19,997 bases of DNA from contig JBAWAP010000050.1 in the NCBI GenBank assembly GCA_049589355.1, positions 1-19,997 of the forward strand. The letters are read 5' to 3'. Shown piece after piece: positions 1 to 6,708 of this stretch (within the stretch, counting starts at the first letter, position 1; every line of letters starts with the position of its first letter). The notes under the pieces were generated by a model, which did no database searches, was not told the origin of the DNA, and was given only the letters and a program-made list of their open reading frames with translations. This stretch comes from JBAWAP01 sp049589355. Lineage in GTDB: Bacteria; Chloroflexota; Anaerolineae; VGOG01. A program made the translations under genes and the position numbers.

Positions 1-25
1 CTGAAAAGTGTCAGTTTTTCAAGGT

Positions 26-163
26 TCAGGACGATTGCTGCGCTGCGTGCGCAATCACTACGTTGAGTAGCCTGTTTTTGTCTTCGGAGTGAACCTCGCG
101 CTGCAGGGCATTGTACCGCTCTTCTAAGAAATCTCGCAACTCGCGTTCCCAAAAGATCTTCAT
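26..163 (-). CDS. Small hypothetical protein (45 aa) downstream of the STAND gene
   Basis: Short reading frame starting MKIFWERELRDFLEERYNAL and ending AHAAQQSS. The frame is open further upstream, but the ATG at 161-163 is chosen because a G-rich Shine-Dalgarno-like GCGGGGGT lies just before it. The composition is charged and probably helical (ReLRDFLEERYnaL), with no membrane segment and no recognised domain. It lies about 127 nt after the stop of the large SIR2-STAND gene on the same strand, behind a strong hairpin, so co-transcription is uncertain. It could be a third component of that locus, the start of an unrelated operon, or a chance frame. Confidence 0.35.
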   Translation of the reverse strand: MKIFWERELRDFLEERYNALQREVHSEDKNRLLNVVIAHAAQQSS

Positions 164-248
164 TGATACCCCCGCTGTAAAATGATCAAGTCGTCCTACG
201 TCTCCAACACCAACCACTCCATCCGATACTCTCCGTACCGTCTCTACT

Positions 249-272
249 CCCTCCCCCAAAGTTGGGGGAGGG
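249..272. repeat. 11-bp perfect GC-rich hairpin after the STAND gene
   Basis: The arms at 249-259 (CCCTCCCCCAA) and 262-272 (TTGGGGGAGGG) are perfectly complementary around a two-base centre. It begins 18 nt after the stop codon of the minus-strand SIR2-STAND gene and has no clear T-tract on that strand. It closely resembles the palindromes at 18509-18596, so it is probably one copy of a dispersed REP-like family. A transcription-terminator role is possible. It also sits where DGR target genes often carry a hairpin downstream of the variable region. Confidence 0.75.
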
Positions 273-289
273 CTGGGGAGGGAGCTAGA

Positions 290-3200
290 TCAGAAACCAG
301 AATCCAGGGAGAGAGCAGGAGCAGCACACCACCCCACCCGACAACCATGATGGTACCATACATGGTCGGGGACGCCGTACTGGCGAAACGAGCAGCGAGC
401 GTGCCTCCGCCTGTCGAGGAAGGAGCCGCCCCGCAACACTCGACGACCACCTTTGGCCTCCAAATCCTCGCGGCCATCACCCGCTTTGTAGGGATAGGGG
501 CGGAAAAGGCTACTGGTCCACTCCCGCACGTTGCCGGCCATGTCAGCCACTCCATAAGGGCTATCGCCCCGCGAAGAATACTGTCCCACCGACATGGCGT
601 AGCCGATGCCCGATTCGTCGGTGTTGCACTTGTTCTTGTCGAACTTGTCGCCCCAGGGGTACCTACGTTCGGGGTTAGGATTGTCCACCAGTTGGAGGTC
701 GGATATTGGAGATTCGGGATTGGGGATCCGCAGGCCGCCTCGGGCTGCTTTTTCCCACTGGGCTTCGGAGAGCAGCATAGCCCCCCGCCAGCGGGCATAG
801 GCCACGGCCTCGTACCAGGTGATGTAGCACATCGGATCGTGAGGCTTGCTTATGTGTTCGTCCCAGTCTGAGGGCTTTGTTCGCCCTCCTTTCCACTCCC
901 ATCCTGCCTCTGTCCAATACTTCCGATCCCCATAGCCACCAGCCTTGATGAATTCGGCGTACTCAGCGTTGGTCACCGGGGTGCGAGCAATCCAGAAGGC
1001 ATCCAGCCATACCTGGTACACCGGCCCCTCGTCACCGTACTCTGCACTGCCCATGATGAAAGGGCCGGCGGGGATCAGGACCATGCCCCGGGGCGTCCAG
1101 CGAGTCAGGGCGGTGCTGGCTTCGGGGCAAGTCATCTTGCTCAGGGCAGCCACGGCCCGCCGCTGGCGTGCGGTGGTCAGGTGCAGCACGTCGCGCCCCA
1201 CGCCCCTGGTGAAATCAGCCTCTACCATCGGCGCCAGTCGCCGCACCAGCCGGGGTGTGCCAATGGCCCCTAACCCAGCAATAGCCGTCTCCACCGTCTG
1301 CTCCTCGTCTAATACAAGCCCCTCCAGCCACTTGTCCTCCAATCTTTCCAGCAACCCGGCGTGATCGGCCCTAGCCCGCCAGTACGTCACTTCGTAGCCT
1401 GTCGCCAGCGCAGAGCGGAAGAGGAGCTCCAGTTCTTCCGAACTCAGGTTCATCTCGTCGCGGTAGTGGTTCACGATCTCCAGCCGGTCCAGCGGCATCA
1501 TGATGCCCAGGTTGCGGTAGTTGTTCAGGTCCTGGCGCAGCATGTCCCGCGCGTACTTGAAGCGGGCCTCCTCCTCGGTCACCCACTGCCACACTTTCTC
1601 CACCATCACCTCGTGGGCTAGCTCGTAGCTCTCCCCCTCGGCCAGGATCAGCTTGCGCACCACCCGGCTGTCCCGCAGCCCGGCCAGGATGCGCCCCACC
1701 GTCCTCTCGTCCAGCTCCAACTGTTGCACAATGTCGTCCTGAGCAATCTCCCTGGCGCTGAGGGTGGCCTTGGTCTCATCGCTGGTGACCATGCTCTTCA
1801 TGATGCCTTGCGCCTGCTCTCGCTCCTCCTCCGGCAACTTCTCCACCACATCGTCCAGGTAGCCAGCCAGGATGGCCTTCGTCCCGCCCAAATCCTGGTA
1901 ACGAGCCAGCGTAAAAGTGCCCGGTTGCCCGCTGCCCACCGTCCACTGGCCACTTTGAACCAAGTCCTCGTACAGCCTGTGACACACGATCTGCAGTTGC
2001 GCCGGCTCCACCCCGCCGCTCTCCAGGTCAGCCAACAGTTGCCTCAGCAGTTCATCCTCGTAAGAAAGGCCAAATTGCTGGGCCGGCAGGAAAATGGCTA
2101 GCCGTGCCTTCTCCTTGTCCAGGTTGCGCAGTGGGAAAAGGTTGTCAAAGACCTTTGGCCACCGTTCGAGAAACTCGTCCAGGCGCACAAAGTAGTCATC
2201 CCGCAAGGAGAGCACAGCCCGCATCTCCAGGGCATCGTCCTCCAGGCAGGCGGCCAGTTCCTCAATGAAGGCCCACCGCACCCCGTCCCCCAGCCGGATG
2301 AAGAACTCTTCGAACTGATCGAGAAAGACCACCAGCCGGGTCTCAGAGGGCAGTACCTGGCGCAGGTAGGGGTGCAGGGCCGTCCTTCTGGCCTCCTCGT
2401 CCAGCGAGGCTTTCAGGCCTCGGACCAGGTGCAATGCCTCGACCTTGATGGCCTGGGCCGGGTTTGCCAGGGAGCGGACGTAAAAGGTGTCATAGCCGTC
2501 CTCGTGCAGGCGGGGGATGATCCCAGCCTGGATCAGCGAGGTCTTGCCCACCCCTGAGGCCCCGTAGAGGACGGTCAGCTTGTGGGCCATGATCAGCCGG
2601 TGGAGGGTCGGTGTTTCCAGTTCTCGCCCATAGAAGATGGCCCGGTCTGCTGCCTCGAAATAGTCCAGGAACTTGTAGGGGCGCTGCGGGAGCGGGATTT
2701 CTTCTTTGACCTCGACGACGGGCGTGGCCGCCGCCACCGCCTGCTTGAGAGCGGTCAGGAACTTGGTGGCGTCGGCGTCAATAATCTCCAGTCGCTTGGC
2801 CTTCCAAAAGGCGACGTCCACGGGGTCGGGATCGAGTTGCACGGCGTAGGACTTGTAGCGGAACTCAGCCAGGTTGCGGGTCACCTGCAAGTAGATGCGG
2901 TTGAAATCGTCGTCTCCCAGTCCGTGCCCCACGAAGAGAAGGCTGCGCCGGGCGGCCTCCGCGCTCAGGATGTTGGCGATGTTGGGGCGATGCTCGAAGA
3001 ACTCCCAATAATCGTCCTTGGTGATGACGATGGACTCCCACTGGCTCACGCAGCCGTGGATCTTCAGCAGATTCACCTTGTCCTCGTCCCAGGAACCGAC
3101 CTGTTTGTCAGTGACAATGACGTTGAAGGGTTGGCCTGCCTCCTCCAGCGCCCACTCGATGAGACAGTCGTAGTTGGTGGAGACGATGATTCTGAAGGGC

Positions 3201-3493
3201 AGGGCAGCGATCAACTGGTAGGTTTCCATGGGCTCGCGCCTGGCTTCCCGGATGCGCTGGTAGACGTATTGGAGTAAGCTGGCCTTGTCAATGGTGTTGA
3301 CGTAGTATTGGGCCACGCGGTCCAGGGAGAGGTCGTCGCCGGGGTAGTCACAGCGTTGGGCCAACTCTTTGGCCAGTTGCCAGCCACCGGGCAGGCCGCC
3401 CTCGCCCATGCTGATCCCCGCCCCCACAAACAGCACGCAGTTGCCCCTGCAAATCTGCTCGACCAGGTTTTTGGGTATGGTCAAATCGCTCAT
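290..3493 (-). CDS. SIR2-like / STAND NTPase / FGE-sulfatase-like fusion protein (candidate anti-phage sensor)
   Basis: A 1067-aa soluble multidomain protein. Residues 1-250 are a SIR2-like NAD-consuming domain: GAGIS at 24-28, STNYD at 105-109 with the presumed catalytic Asn107, IHG with His146, and FVGHGLGDDDF at 187-197. Residues ~273-640 are a STAND ATPase: Walker A GASGVGKTS at 311-319, Walker B ending VVFLDQFEEFF at 388-398, and a winged-helix segment ending YELAHEVMVEKVWQW. A helical stretch at ~730-790 looks HEAT-like. Residues ~803-1056 are an FGE/SUMF1-type C-lectin-fold domain (GMVLIPAGPFIMGS, YPWGD, GNVREWTSS, RVLRGGSF). The first catalytic FGE cysteine position (SFLC) reads SFLD, so binding rather than catalysis is likely. 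By analogy with SIR2-Avs and other STAND defence proteins, target recognition by the C-terminus would trigger NTP-driven assembly and NAD depletion; this is inference. The ATG follows GGAGAGGG and lies 24 nt after the upstream gene. Confidence 0.9.
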   Translation of the reverse strand: MSDLTIPKNLVEQICRGNCVLFVGAGISMGEGGLPGGWQLAKELAQRCDYPGDDLSLDRVAQYYVNTIDKASLLQYVYQRIREARREPMETYQLIAALPFRIIVSTNYDCLIEWALEEAGQPFNVIVTDKQVGSWDEDKVNLLKIHGCVSQWESIVITKDDYWEFFEHRPNIANILSAEAARRSLLFVGHGLGDDDFNRIYLQVTRNLAEFRYKSYAVQLDPDPVDVAFWKAKRLEIIDADATKFLTALKQAVAAATPVVEVKEEIPLPQRPYKFLDYFEAADRAIFYGRELETPTLHRLIMAHKLTVLYGASGVGKTSLIQAGIIPRLHEDGYDTFYVRSLANPAQAIKVEALHLVRGLKASLDEEARRTALHPYLRQVLPSETRLVVFLDQFEEFFIRLGDGVRWAFIEELAACLEDDALEMRAVLSLRDDYFVRLDEFLERWPKVFDNLFPLRNLDKEKARLAIFLPAQQFGLSYEDELLRQLLADLESGGVEPAQLQIVCHRLYEDLVQSGQWTVGSGQPGTFTLARYQDLGGTKAILAGYLDDVVEKLPEEEREQAQGIMKSMVTSDETKATLSAREIAQDDIVQQLELDERTVGRILAGLRDSRVVRKLILAEGESYELAHEVMVEKVWQWVTEEEARFKYARDMLRQDLNNYRNLGIMMPLDRLEIVNHYRDEMNLSSEELELLFRSALATGYEVTYWRARADHAGLLERLEDKWLEGLVLDEEQTVETAIAGLGAIGTPRLVRRLAPMVEADFTRGVGRDVLHLTTARQRRAVAALSKMTCPEASTALTRWTPRGMVLIPAGPFIMGSAEYGDEGPVYQVWLDAFWIARTPVTNAEYAEFIKAGGYGDRKYWTEAGWEWKGGRTKPSDWDEHISKPHDPMCYITWYEAVAYARWRGAMLLSEAQWEKAARGGLRIPNPESPISDLQLVDNPNPERRYPWGDKFDKNKCNTDESGIGYAMSVGQYSSRGDSPYGVADMAGNVREWTSSLFRPYPYKAGDGREDLEAKGGRRVLRGGSFLDRRRHARCSFRQYGVPDHVWYHHGCRVGWCAAPALSLDSGF
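326..442 (-). other. Putative DGR-type variable region at the 3' end of the STAND-FGE gene
   Basis: Codons 1018-1056 run from RVLRGGSF to HHGCRVGWC. In FGE-type C-lectin-fold DGR targets this is the variable region, where template Asn (AAY) codons are diversified at their first two bases. Fixed anchors are present (GGS, ARC, R, PD, G.RV). Between them lie mixed residues: F, L, D, R, R, R, H, then F, Q, Y, G, V, then H, V, W, Y, H, H and C. About 13 of roughly 20 candidate positions use codons ending in C or T, as expected from AAY ancestry. A GC-rich stretch and a perfect hairpin (249-272) follow. No template repeat or reverse transcriptase is inside the window, so they would have to lie beyond the left edge or elsewhere. 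Confidence 0.45.
691..725 (+). repeat. Five-copy heptamer array inside the STAND-FGE gene (word ATTGGAG)
   Basis: Five consecutive 7-nt units begin at 691, 698, 705, 712 and 719 and differ from ATTGGAG by zero to two bases. On the coding strand they encode most of residues ~922-937, a Pro/Asn/Ser/Asp-rich insert between AARGG and YPWGD of the FGE domain, two motifs that are normally only a few residues apart. It shares its 7-nt phase with the intergenic word repeats elsewhere in the window but has no inverted half. The reading frame stays open. Confidence 0.7.
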
Positions 3494-3517
3494 GGGCCCT
3501 CTCCAGGTTATTGGCTC

Positions 3518-4051
3518 TCAGAAGACGAATACGGTCTTCTCGTCATACTCGCTTTCCAAATAAAAGGATTCCATGCAACTATCTTGATAAGGTCGGATGT
3601 GCTCGTAGTTACGGGCGAAACGCAGGTGAGGGTGAAAGGCCCTGCCAAACAGATGCAAAGATTCCTCGCTGTGCCGACATACCTTTCTGGTACTGATTCC
3701 TAACTCCTGGCAAGCCTCCAACATCGAGCAGAAGTTGTAGCTCTTCCAGACGATTCTCTTGTCGTCCTCGAATACGATGGGAACTTCGGCCAGATTGACC
3801 TTCAGATAGAGCTCGAAGAATACGCGATATGCGTTCCGGGGTCGCGGTCCGTCAAACACTAGATTCTGAAGGTTGCTGTTGAGCCACCCCTTTCTCCTTT
3901 CGAGGACCTGGTCAGAGAGGATCCTCCAGGCTCTTTCACCCATTTCCTTCTCCACCCTCAGCACGTAATCGAGCAGGGTTTTGGTTTGGGTTATTTTGAC
4001 GCGCTGGACCTCTGTGAGTTCGCACCTCCCCTTTGCCCCTAACTCAGACAT
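3518..4051 (-). CDS. Unrecognised 177-aa protein, first gene of the SIR2-STAND operon
   Basis: Function not recognised. The frame is open up to a TTG at 4066, but the ATG at 4049-4051 is preferred because GAGGTGG lies 6-7 nt upstream. The protein is soluble with no signal peptide or membrane helix. The N-terminal third is helical and basic. The middle and C-terminal parts contain a Cys set (108, 114, 125, 159) in NFCSMLEACQELGISTRKVC and a HLRFARNYEHIRPYQDSC segment. This spacing vaguely recalls the L-2-amino-thiazoline-4-carboxylate-hydrolase-like family, a weak resemblance only. Its stop is 24 nt before the start of the SIR2-STAND gene, and the promoter at 4088-4116 would transcribe both, so it is likely a functional partner. 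Its base composition appears more AT-rich than threonine synthase next door, which fits acquired DNA. Confidence 0.75.
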   Translation of the reverse strand: MSELGAKGRCELTEVQRVKITQTKTLLDYVLRVEKEMGERAWRILSDQVLERRKGWLNSNLQNLVFDGPRPRNAYRVFFELYLKVNLAEVPIVFEDDKRIVWKSYNFCSMLEACQELGISTRKVCRHSEESLHLFGRAFHPHLRFARNYEHIRPYQDSCMESFYLESEYDEKTVFVF

Positions 4052-4087
4052 ACACCGCCACCTCAAAGAGGACTGATTTCAACACAA

Positions 4088-4116
4088 ACTATAATCCATA
4101 ATGTTGGATATGTCAA
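4088..4116 (-). promoter_or_regulatory. Sigma70-type promoter for the SIR2-STAND operon
   Basis: On the minus strand, TTGACA (4111-4116) is followed after exactly 17 nt by TATAGT (4088-4093). Transcription would start near 4080 and give a leader of roughly 30 nt before the ATG at 4051. The match to consensus is unusually good for the window and suggests constitutive expression. No operator palindrome was seen over it. Confidence 0.8.
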
Positions 4117-4141
4117 GGAGATGAACAGGGCTGAAGACGAA

Positions 4142-4180
4142 GAGGCGGTTGATAGTCCTCCGTCGGCTACCAACCGCCTC
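4142..4180 (-). terminator. Hairpin after threonine synthase, probable terminator
   Basis: GAGGCGGTTG (4142-4151) pairs perfectly with CAACCGCCTC (4171-4180). After one mismatch the stem continues 3 bp, leaving an 11-nt loop. It lies 30 nt past the stop of the minus-strand threonine synthase gene and before the promoter of the next operon. The following minus-strand sequence is only moderately T-rich (TTCGTCTTC), so termination would be intrinsic but weak. On the plus strand it is followed by GCTTTT. Confidence 0.6.
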
Positions 4181-4209
4181 GCTTTTGCGCTCAATTGATC
4201 TGACCCCAC

Positions 4210-5376
4210 TCAAGCCCACAGATGGGCATACTTGTGCCCGCTGCCGGTGTTTAGCAATACGACCTTCTCGTCGTCGCCGATCCAACCCTGGCAGCGCAGA
4301 CGCTGGAACGCAGCCAGCGTGGCCGCGCCTTCGGGACAGGGAAAGATTCCTTGGGTGCGACCCATGAGCTTCGCTGCCTCCATTATCTCCTGGTCGGACA
4401 CGGCAACGGCAGTGCCATCGCTCTCGCGCAAGGCTCGCAAGATCAGGAAATCGCCCACGGCGGCCGGCACTCGCAGGCCGTCGGCGATGGTCTTGGCCCC
4501 CTGCCAGGGCTCGGCAAATTCCCGGCCCTCGTGGAAGGCTTTGACCATCGGGGCACAGCCCTCCGACTGAACGGTCACCATGCGCGGTCGCTGCGGCCCA
4601 ATCCAGCCCAACTGCTCCAGCTCGTCAAAGCCCTTCCACATCCCGATCAGGCCAGTGCCGCCGCCAGTGGGATAGATGATCACGTCAGGTAAAGTCCAAC
4701 CCATCTGCTCGGCCAGCTCGTAGCCCATGGTCTTTTTCCCCTCCAGACGATAGGGCTCCTTGAGGGTGCCAACGTCAAAGCGGCCAAACTGGCGAATCCC
4801 CTGGGCCGCGGCTCGCCCGCAGTCGGTGATGAGCCCGTCCACCAGCGTGACCTCGGCGCCCAGGGCACGACACTCGGCCACAAAGGGCTGGGGCGCGTCG
4901 CAGGGCATAAACACATAAGCCCTCATCCCGGCCAGGGCAGCGTAGGCGCTCATGGCCCCGGCCGCGTTCCCCGACGACGGGATCGAGACCTGCTCGACGC
5001 CTAGCTCCCAGGCACGCGAGACTGCCACTGCCAACCCGCGCGCCTTAAAGGTGCCGGTGGGGTTCAGTCCCTCGTCCTTGATGAACAGGTGGGCAAACTG
5101 CACGACCTGGCCCAGCCGGGTAGCGTGGACCAGCGGTGTAAAGCCCTCACCCAGGCAAAGCACGTAGCGGGGGGCGCGGACGGGGAGCAGCTCGCGGTAC
5201 CGCCAGAGGTTGGGTTCGCGCCCGGCGATCCCCTCTCGGGTCAGGGCTCGGCTGGCCCTCTCCAGGTCATAGCGGGCCAGCAATGGCTTGTCGCACGCGG
5301 GGCAAAGATTCCAGAGGCGGTCGGCCTCTAACTCCTGCCCGCATAGGGCACATTCCAGATGAGTTAGAAAGCTCAT
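4210..5376 (-). CDS. thrC: Threonine synthase
   Basis: A 388-aa PLP enzyme of fold type II that converts O-phosphohomoserine to threonine in the cytoplasm. The N-terminus holds a zinc-ribbon-like Cys set (Cys9, Cys12, Cys25, Cys28), common in bacterial and archaeal short threonine synthases. GEGFTPL at 76-82 and NPTGTFKARG at 105-114 place the PLP-binding lysine at 111. SSGNAAGAMSAYAA and PTGGGTGLIGMWKGF are the substrate and phosphate-binding loops. The ATG is preceded by GAAGGAAAGGG. It stands alone, 308 nt downstream of the oxidoreductase gene, with a hairpin after it. Other fold-type-II activities such as threonine dehydratase or cysteate synthase cannot be fully excluded, but the length and zinc ribbon favour ThrC. 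Confidence 0.88.
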   Translation of the reverse strand: MSFLTHLECALCGQELEADRLWNLCPACDKPLLARYDLERASRALTREGIAGREPNLWRYRELLPVRAPRYVLCLGEGFTPLVHATRLGQVVQFAHLFIKDEGLNPTGTFKARGLAVAVSRAWELGVEQVSIPSSGNAAGAMSAYAALAGMRAYVFMPCDAPQPFVAECRALGAEVTLVDGLITDCGRAAAQGIRQFGRFDVGTLKEPYRLEGKKTMGYELAEQMGWTLPDVIIYPTGGGTGLIGMWKGFDELEQLGWIGPQRPRMVTVQSEGCAPMVKAFHEGREFAEPWQGAKTIADGLRVPAAVGDFLILRALRESDGTAVAVSDQEIMEAAKLMGRTQGIFPCPEGAATLAAFQRLRCQGWIGDDEKVVLLNTGSGHKYAHLWA

Positions 5377-5684
5377 CGTTGACCCTTTCCTTCAATCACC
5401 CTTGCAAAGGCTTCGCCGTGAGCGCTCAGCCGAACGGTTGCGAATAGCCTTGGCAGTCGAGCGCCGTGAGAACCGCTACGACGACGAGCACGATTTTCGT
5501 CACGTCAGCGGCCATCAGCGCCCAGGCCAGGTGTGCCTGCCATTCAACCGGCAGTGTTTGGAAATTGGGCTGGCGATTGGAAATCGCGCCTGAAGAGCCT
5601 GCGGCTGGCCGTCCACCTGCGTGGACAGAAGGCGTCCATGTAGATGGACGCTCGGCTGAAAGCCCTCCAGGTGCGACTTTGAGT
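5377..5684. repeat. 308-nt non-coding spacer with a cluster of small hairpins
   Basis: No supportable gene. Three perfect small hairpins follow one another: GCGATT/AATCGC (5573-5587, 3-nt loop), GTCCAC/GTGGAC (5611-5626, loop CTGC) and GCGTCCAT/ATGGACGC (5632-5651, loop GTAG). Weaker AGCC/GGCT pairs surround them. They lie 34-112 nt past the stop of the minus-strand oxidoreductase gene, so they may terminate the MFS-aminotransferase-oxidoreductase transcript or be a dispersed palindromic repeat. The remaining part, nearest threonine synthase, shows no clear promoter. Confidence 0.65.
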
Positions 5685-6680
5685 CTACCACAATGTCACA
5701 ATGGGCAAGTCGCGCATCGTGACCAGGCCAGGCCCCGCTTCTCGCACTCGCTTGATGGCGTTGACAGCAATGGCAATCGTTGCCAAGTCGCCCTGCGTAC
5801 CCTTAAGAGTCACCTCCAGATTAGGCTTGCCCGTGATAGAGACACGGTCGTGTTCATCAGGTTCATCAAGGGCAGCAAGGAAGGTCAGAGTCATGAACTC
5901 ACCCTCGGCCGTGAAGGCCCGCGCTACCTGTTTGAGTCCTCTCACTTGTCCAGGCTGTATGTCAAAGTAGTCCGTCTGGACTGGCCGCTCCGCCACCACT
6001 GGCTCGACGCTTGTCTCATAGTGCGTCAGTTTCTTGCCCAGTGTATCAAAGACCATGCCTACAGACTCGGTGAGACCGACGTGCCCCATGCGCCCCGCCT
6101 CCATTTTGGAGCGGAAAGCATCTACCGCCAGTCCACAGCCAATCTTGGCCTGGAACGGACCCCGGCGATTGGAGGCGTTGATCACGCGCCGCACATCAAT
6201 GCGATCCACGCGCTGACAAATGGCCGTCATGCTGAGCGGCAGCGAGTCCATCAGAAAGCCTGGATTGACGCCGGTCGCCAGGATGGTTTTGCCTGCACGC
6301 TGGGCCACCGCATCAATTTCGGCCGCGTCCTCAGCGTGGGCCAGCCAGGGGAAGGAAAGCTCTTCGGACGTGGAGACAATGTCCAGCCCGGCTTCCAGAA
6401 TCTCGATGATCTGGGGTTTGAAGAGATCAAAGTACGAGTTGGTGGTGTGCAGCACGAGGTCGGCGGGTGTTTTCGTCAAAATGTCGGCGAGTTTCCCAGC
6501 TACTGGCAAACCCAGTTCACGATCGAGACCAATAACCTGACCCACATCTTTCCCCACTTTGGCGGGGTCAGTGTCCACCCCGCCGACTAACTTCAGTCCC
6601 GTCCGCTCCAAAACGTGCCGCGCCATCGCGCTGCCAATAGGCCCTAGTCCGTACTGAACAACACGGATTCGATCTGCCAT
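5685..6680 (-). CDS. DapB-like / 2,4-diaminopentanoate dehydrogenase-like NAD(P)-dependent oxidoreductase
   Basis: A 331-aa Rossmann protein with VVQYGLGPIGSAMAR at the N-terminus (dinucleotide-binding GLGPIG at 10-15). Further motifs are TTNSYFD, ATGVNPGFLMDSLPL and a C-terminal AGPGLVTMRDLPIV. These match the dihydrodipicolinate-reductase-related family that includes 2,4-diaminopentanoate dehydrogenase, rather than true DapB, which is shorter (~270 aa). The expected chemistry is oxidative deamination of an amino acid or diamino acid, or its reverse. It is the third gene of an operon, 28 nt after the aminotransferase, with GAAAGGA before the ATG. No ornithine-fermentation partners (mutase or AKP thiolase genes) are in the window, so the substrate is unknown. 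Confidence 0.75.
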   Translation of the reverse strand: MADRIRVVQYGLGPIGSAMARHVLERTGLKLVGGVDTDPAKVGKDVGQVIGLDRELGLPVAGKLADILTKTPADLVLHTTNSYFDLFKPQIIEILEAGLDIVSTSEELSFPWLAHAEDAAEIDAVAQRAGKTILATGVNPGFLMDSLPLSMTAICQRVDRIDVRRVINASNRRGPFQAKIGCGLAVDAFRSKMEAGRMGHVGLTESVGMVFDTLGKKLTHYETSVEPVVAERPVQTDYFDIQPGQVRGLKQVARAFTAEGEFMTLTFLAALDEPDEHDRVSITGKPNLEVTLKGTQGDLATIAIAVNAIKRVREAGPGLVTMRDLPIVTLW

Positions 6681-6708
6681 CGTCGGTTCCTTTCTTTTCT
6701 GCCAGGTA

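Noticed and set aside
290..300. Shared 11-mer TCAGAAACCAG between the end of the STAND gene and the repeat arm at 13621-13631
   Set aside because: Many 11-mer matches are expected by chance in 20 kb when both strands are compared, and flanking bases do not match.
803..1056. Reading the coordinates of the C-terminal domain as a functional formylglycine-generating enzyme
   Set aside because: These are residue numbers of the STAND protein: the first catalytic Cys position is Asp, no sulfatase is nearby, and the fusion to SIR2-STAND favours a binding role.
5402..6590. Long plus-strand frames opposite the oxidoreductase gene
   Set aside because: They are antisense shadows in high-GC DNA: no recognisable domains, no ribosome-binding sites, and the minus-strand gene has clear Rossmann and family motifs.
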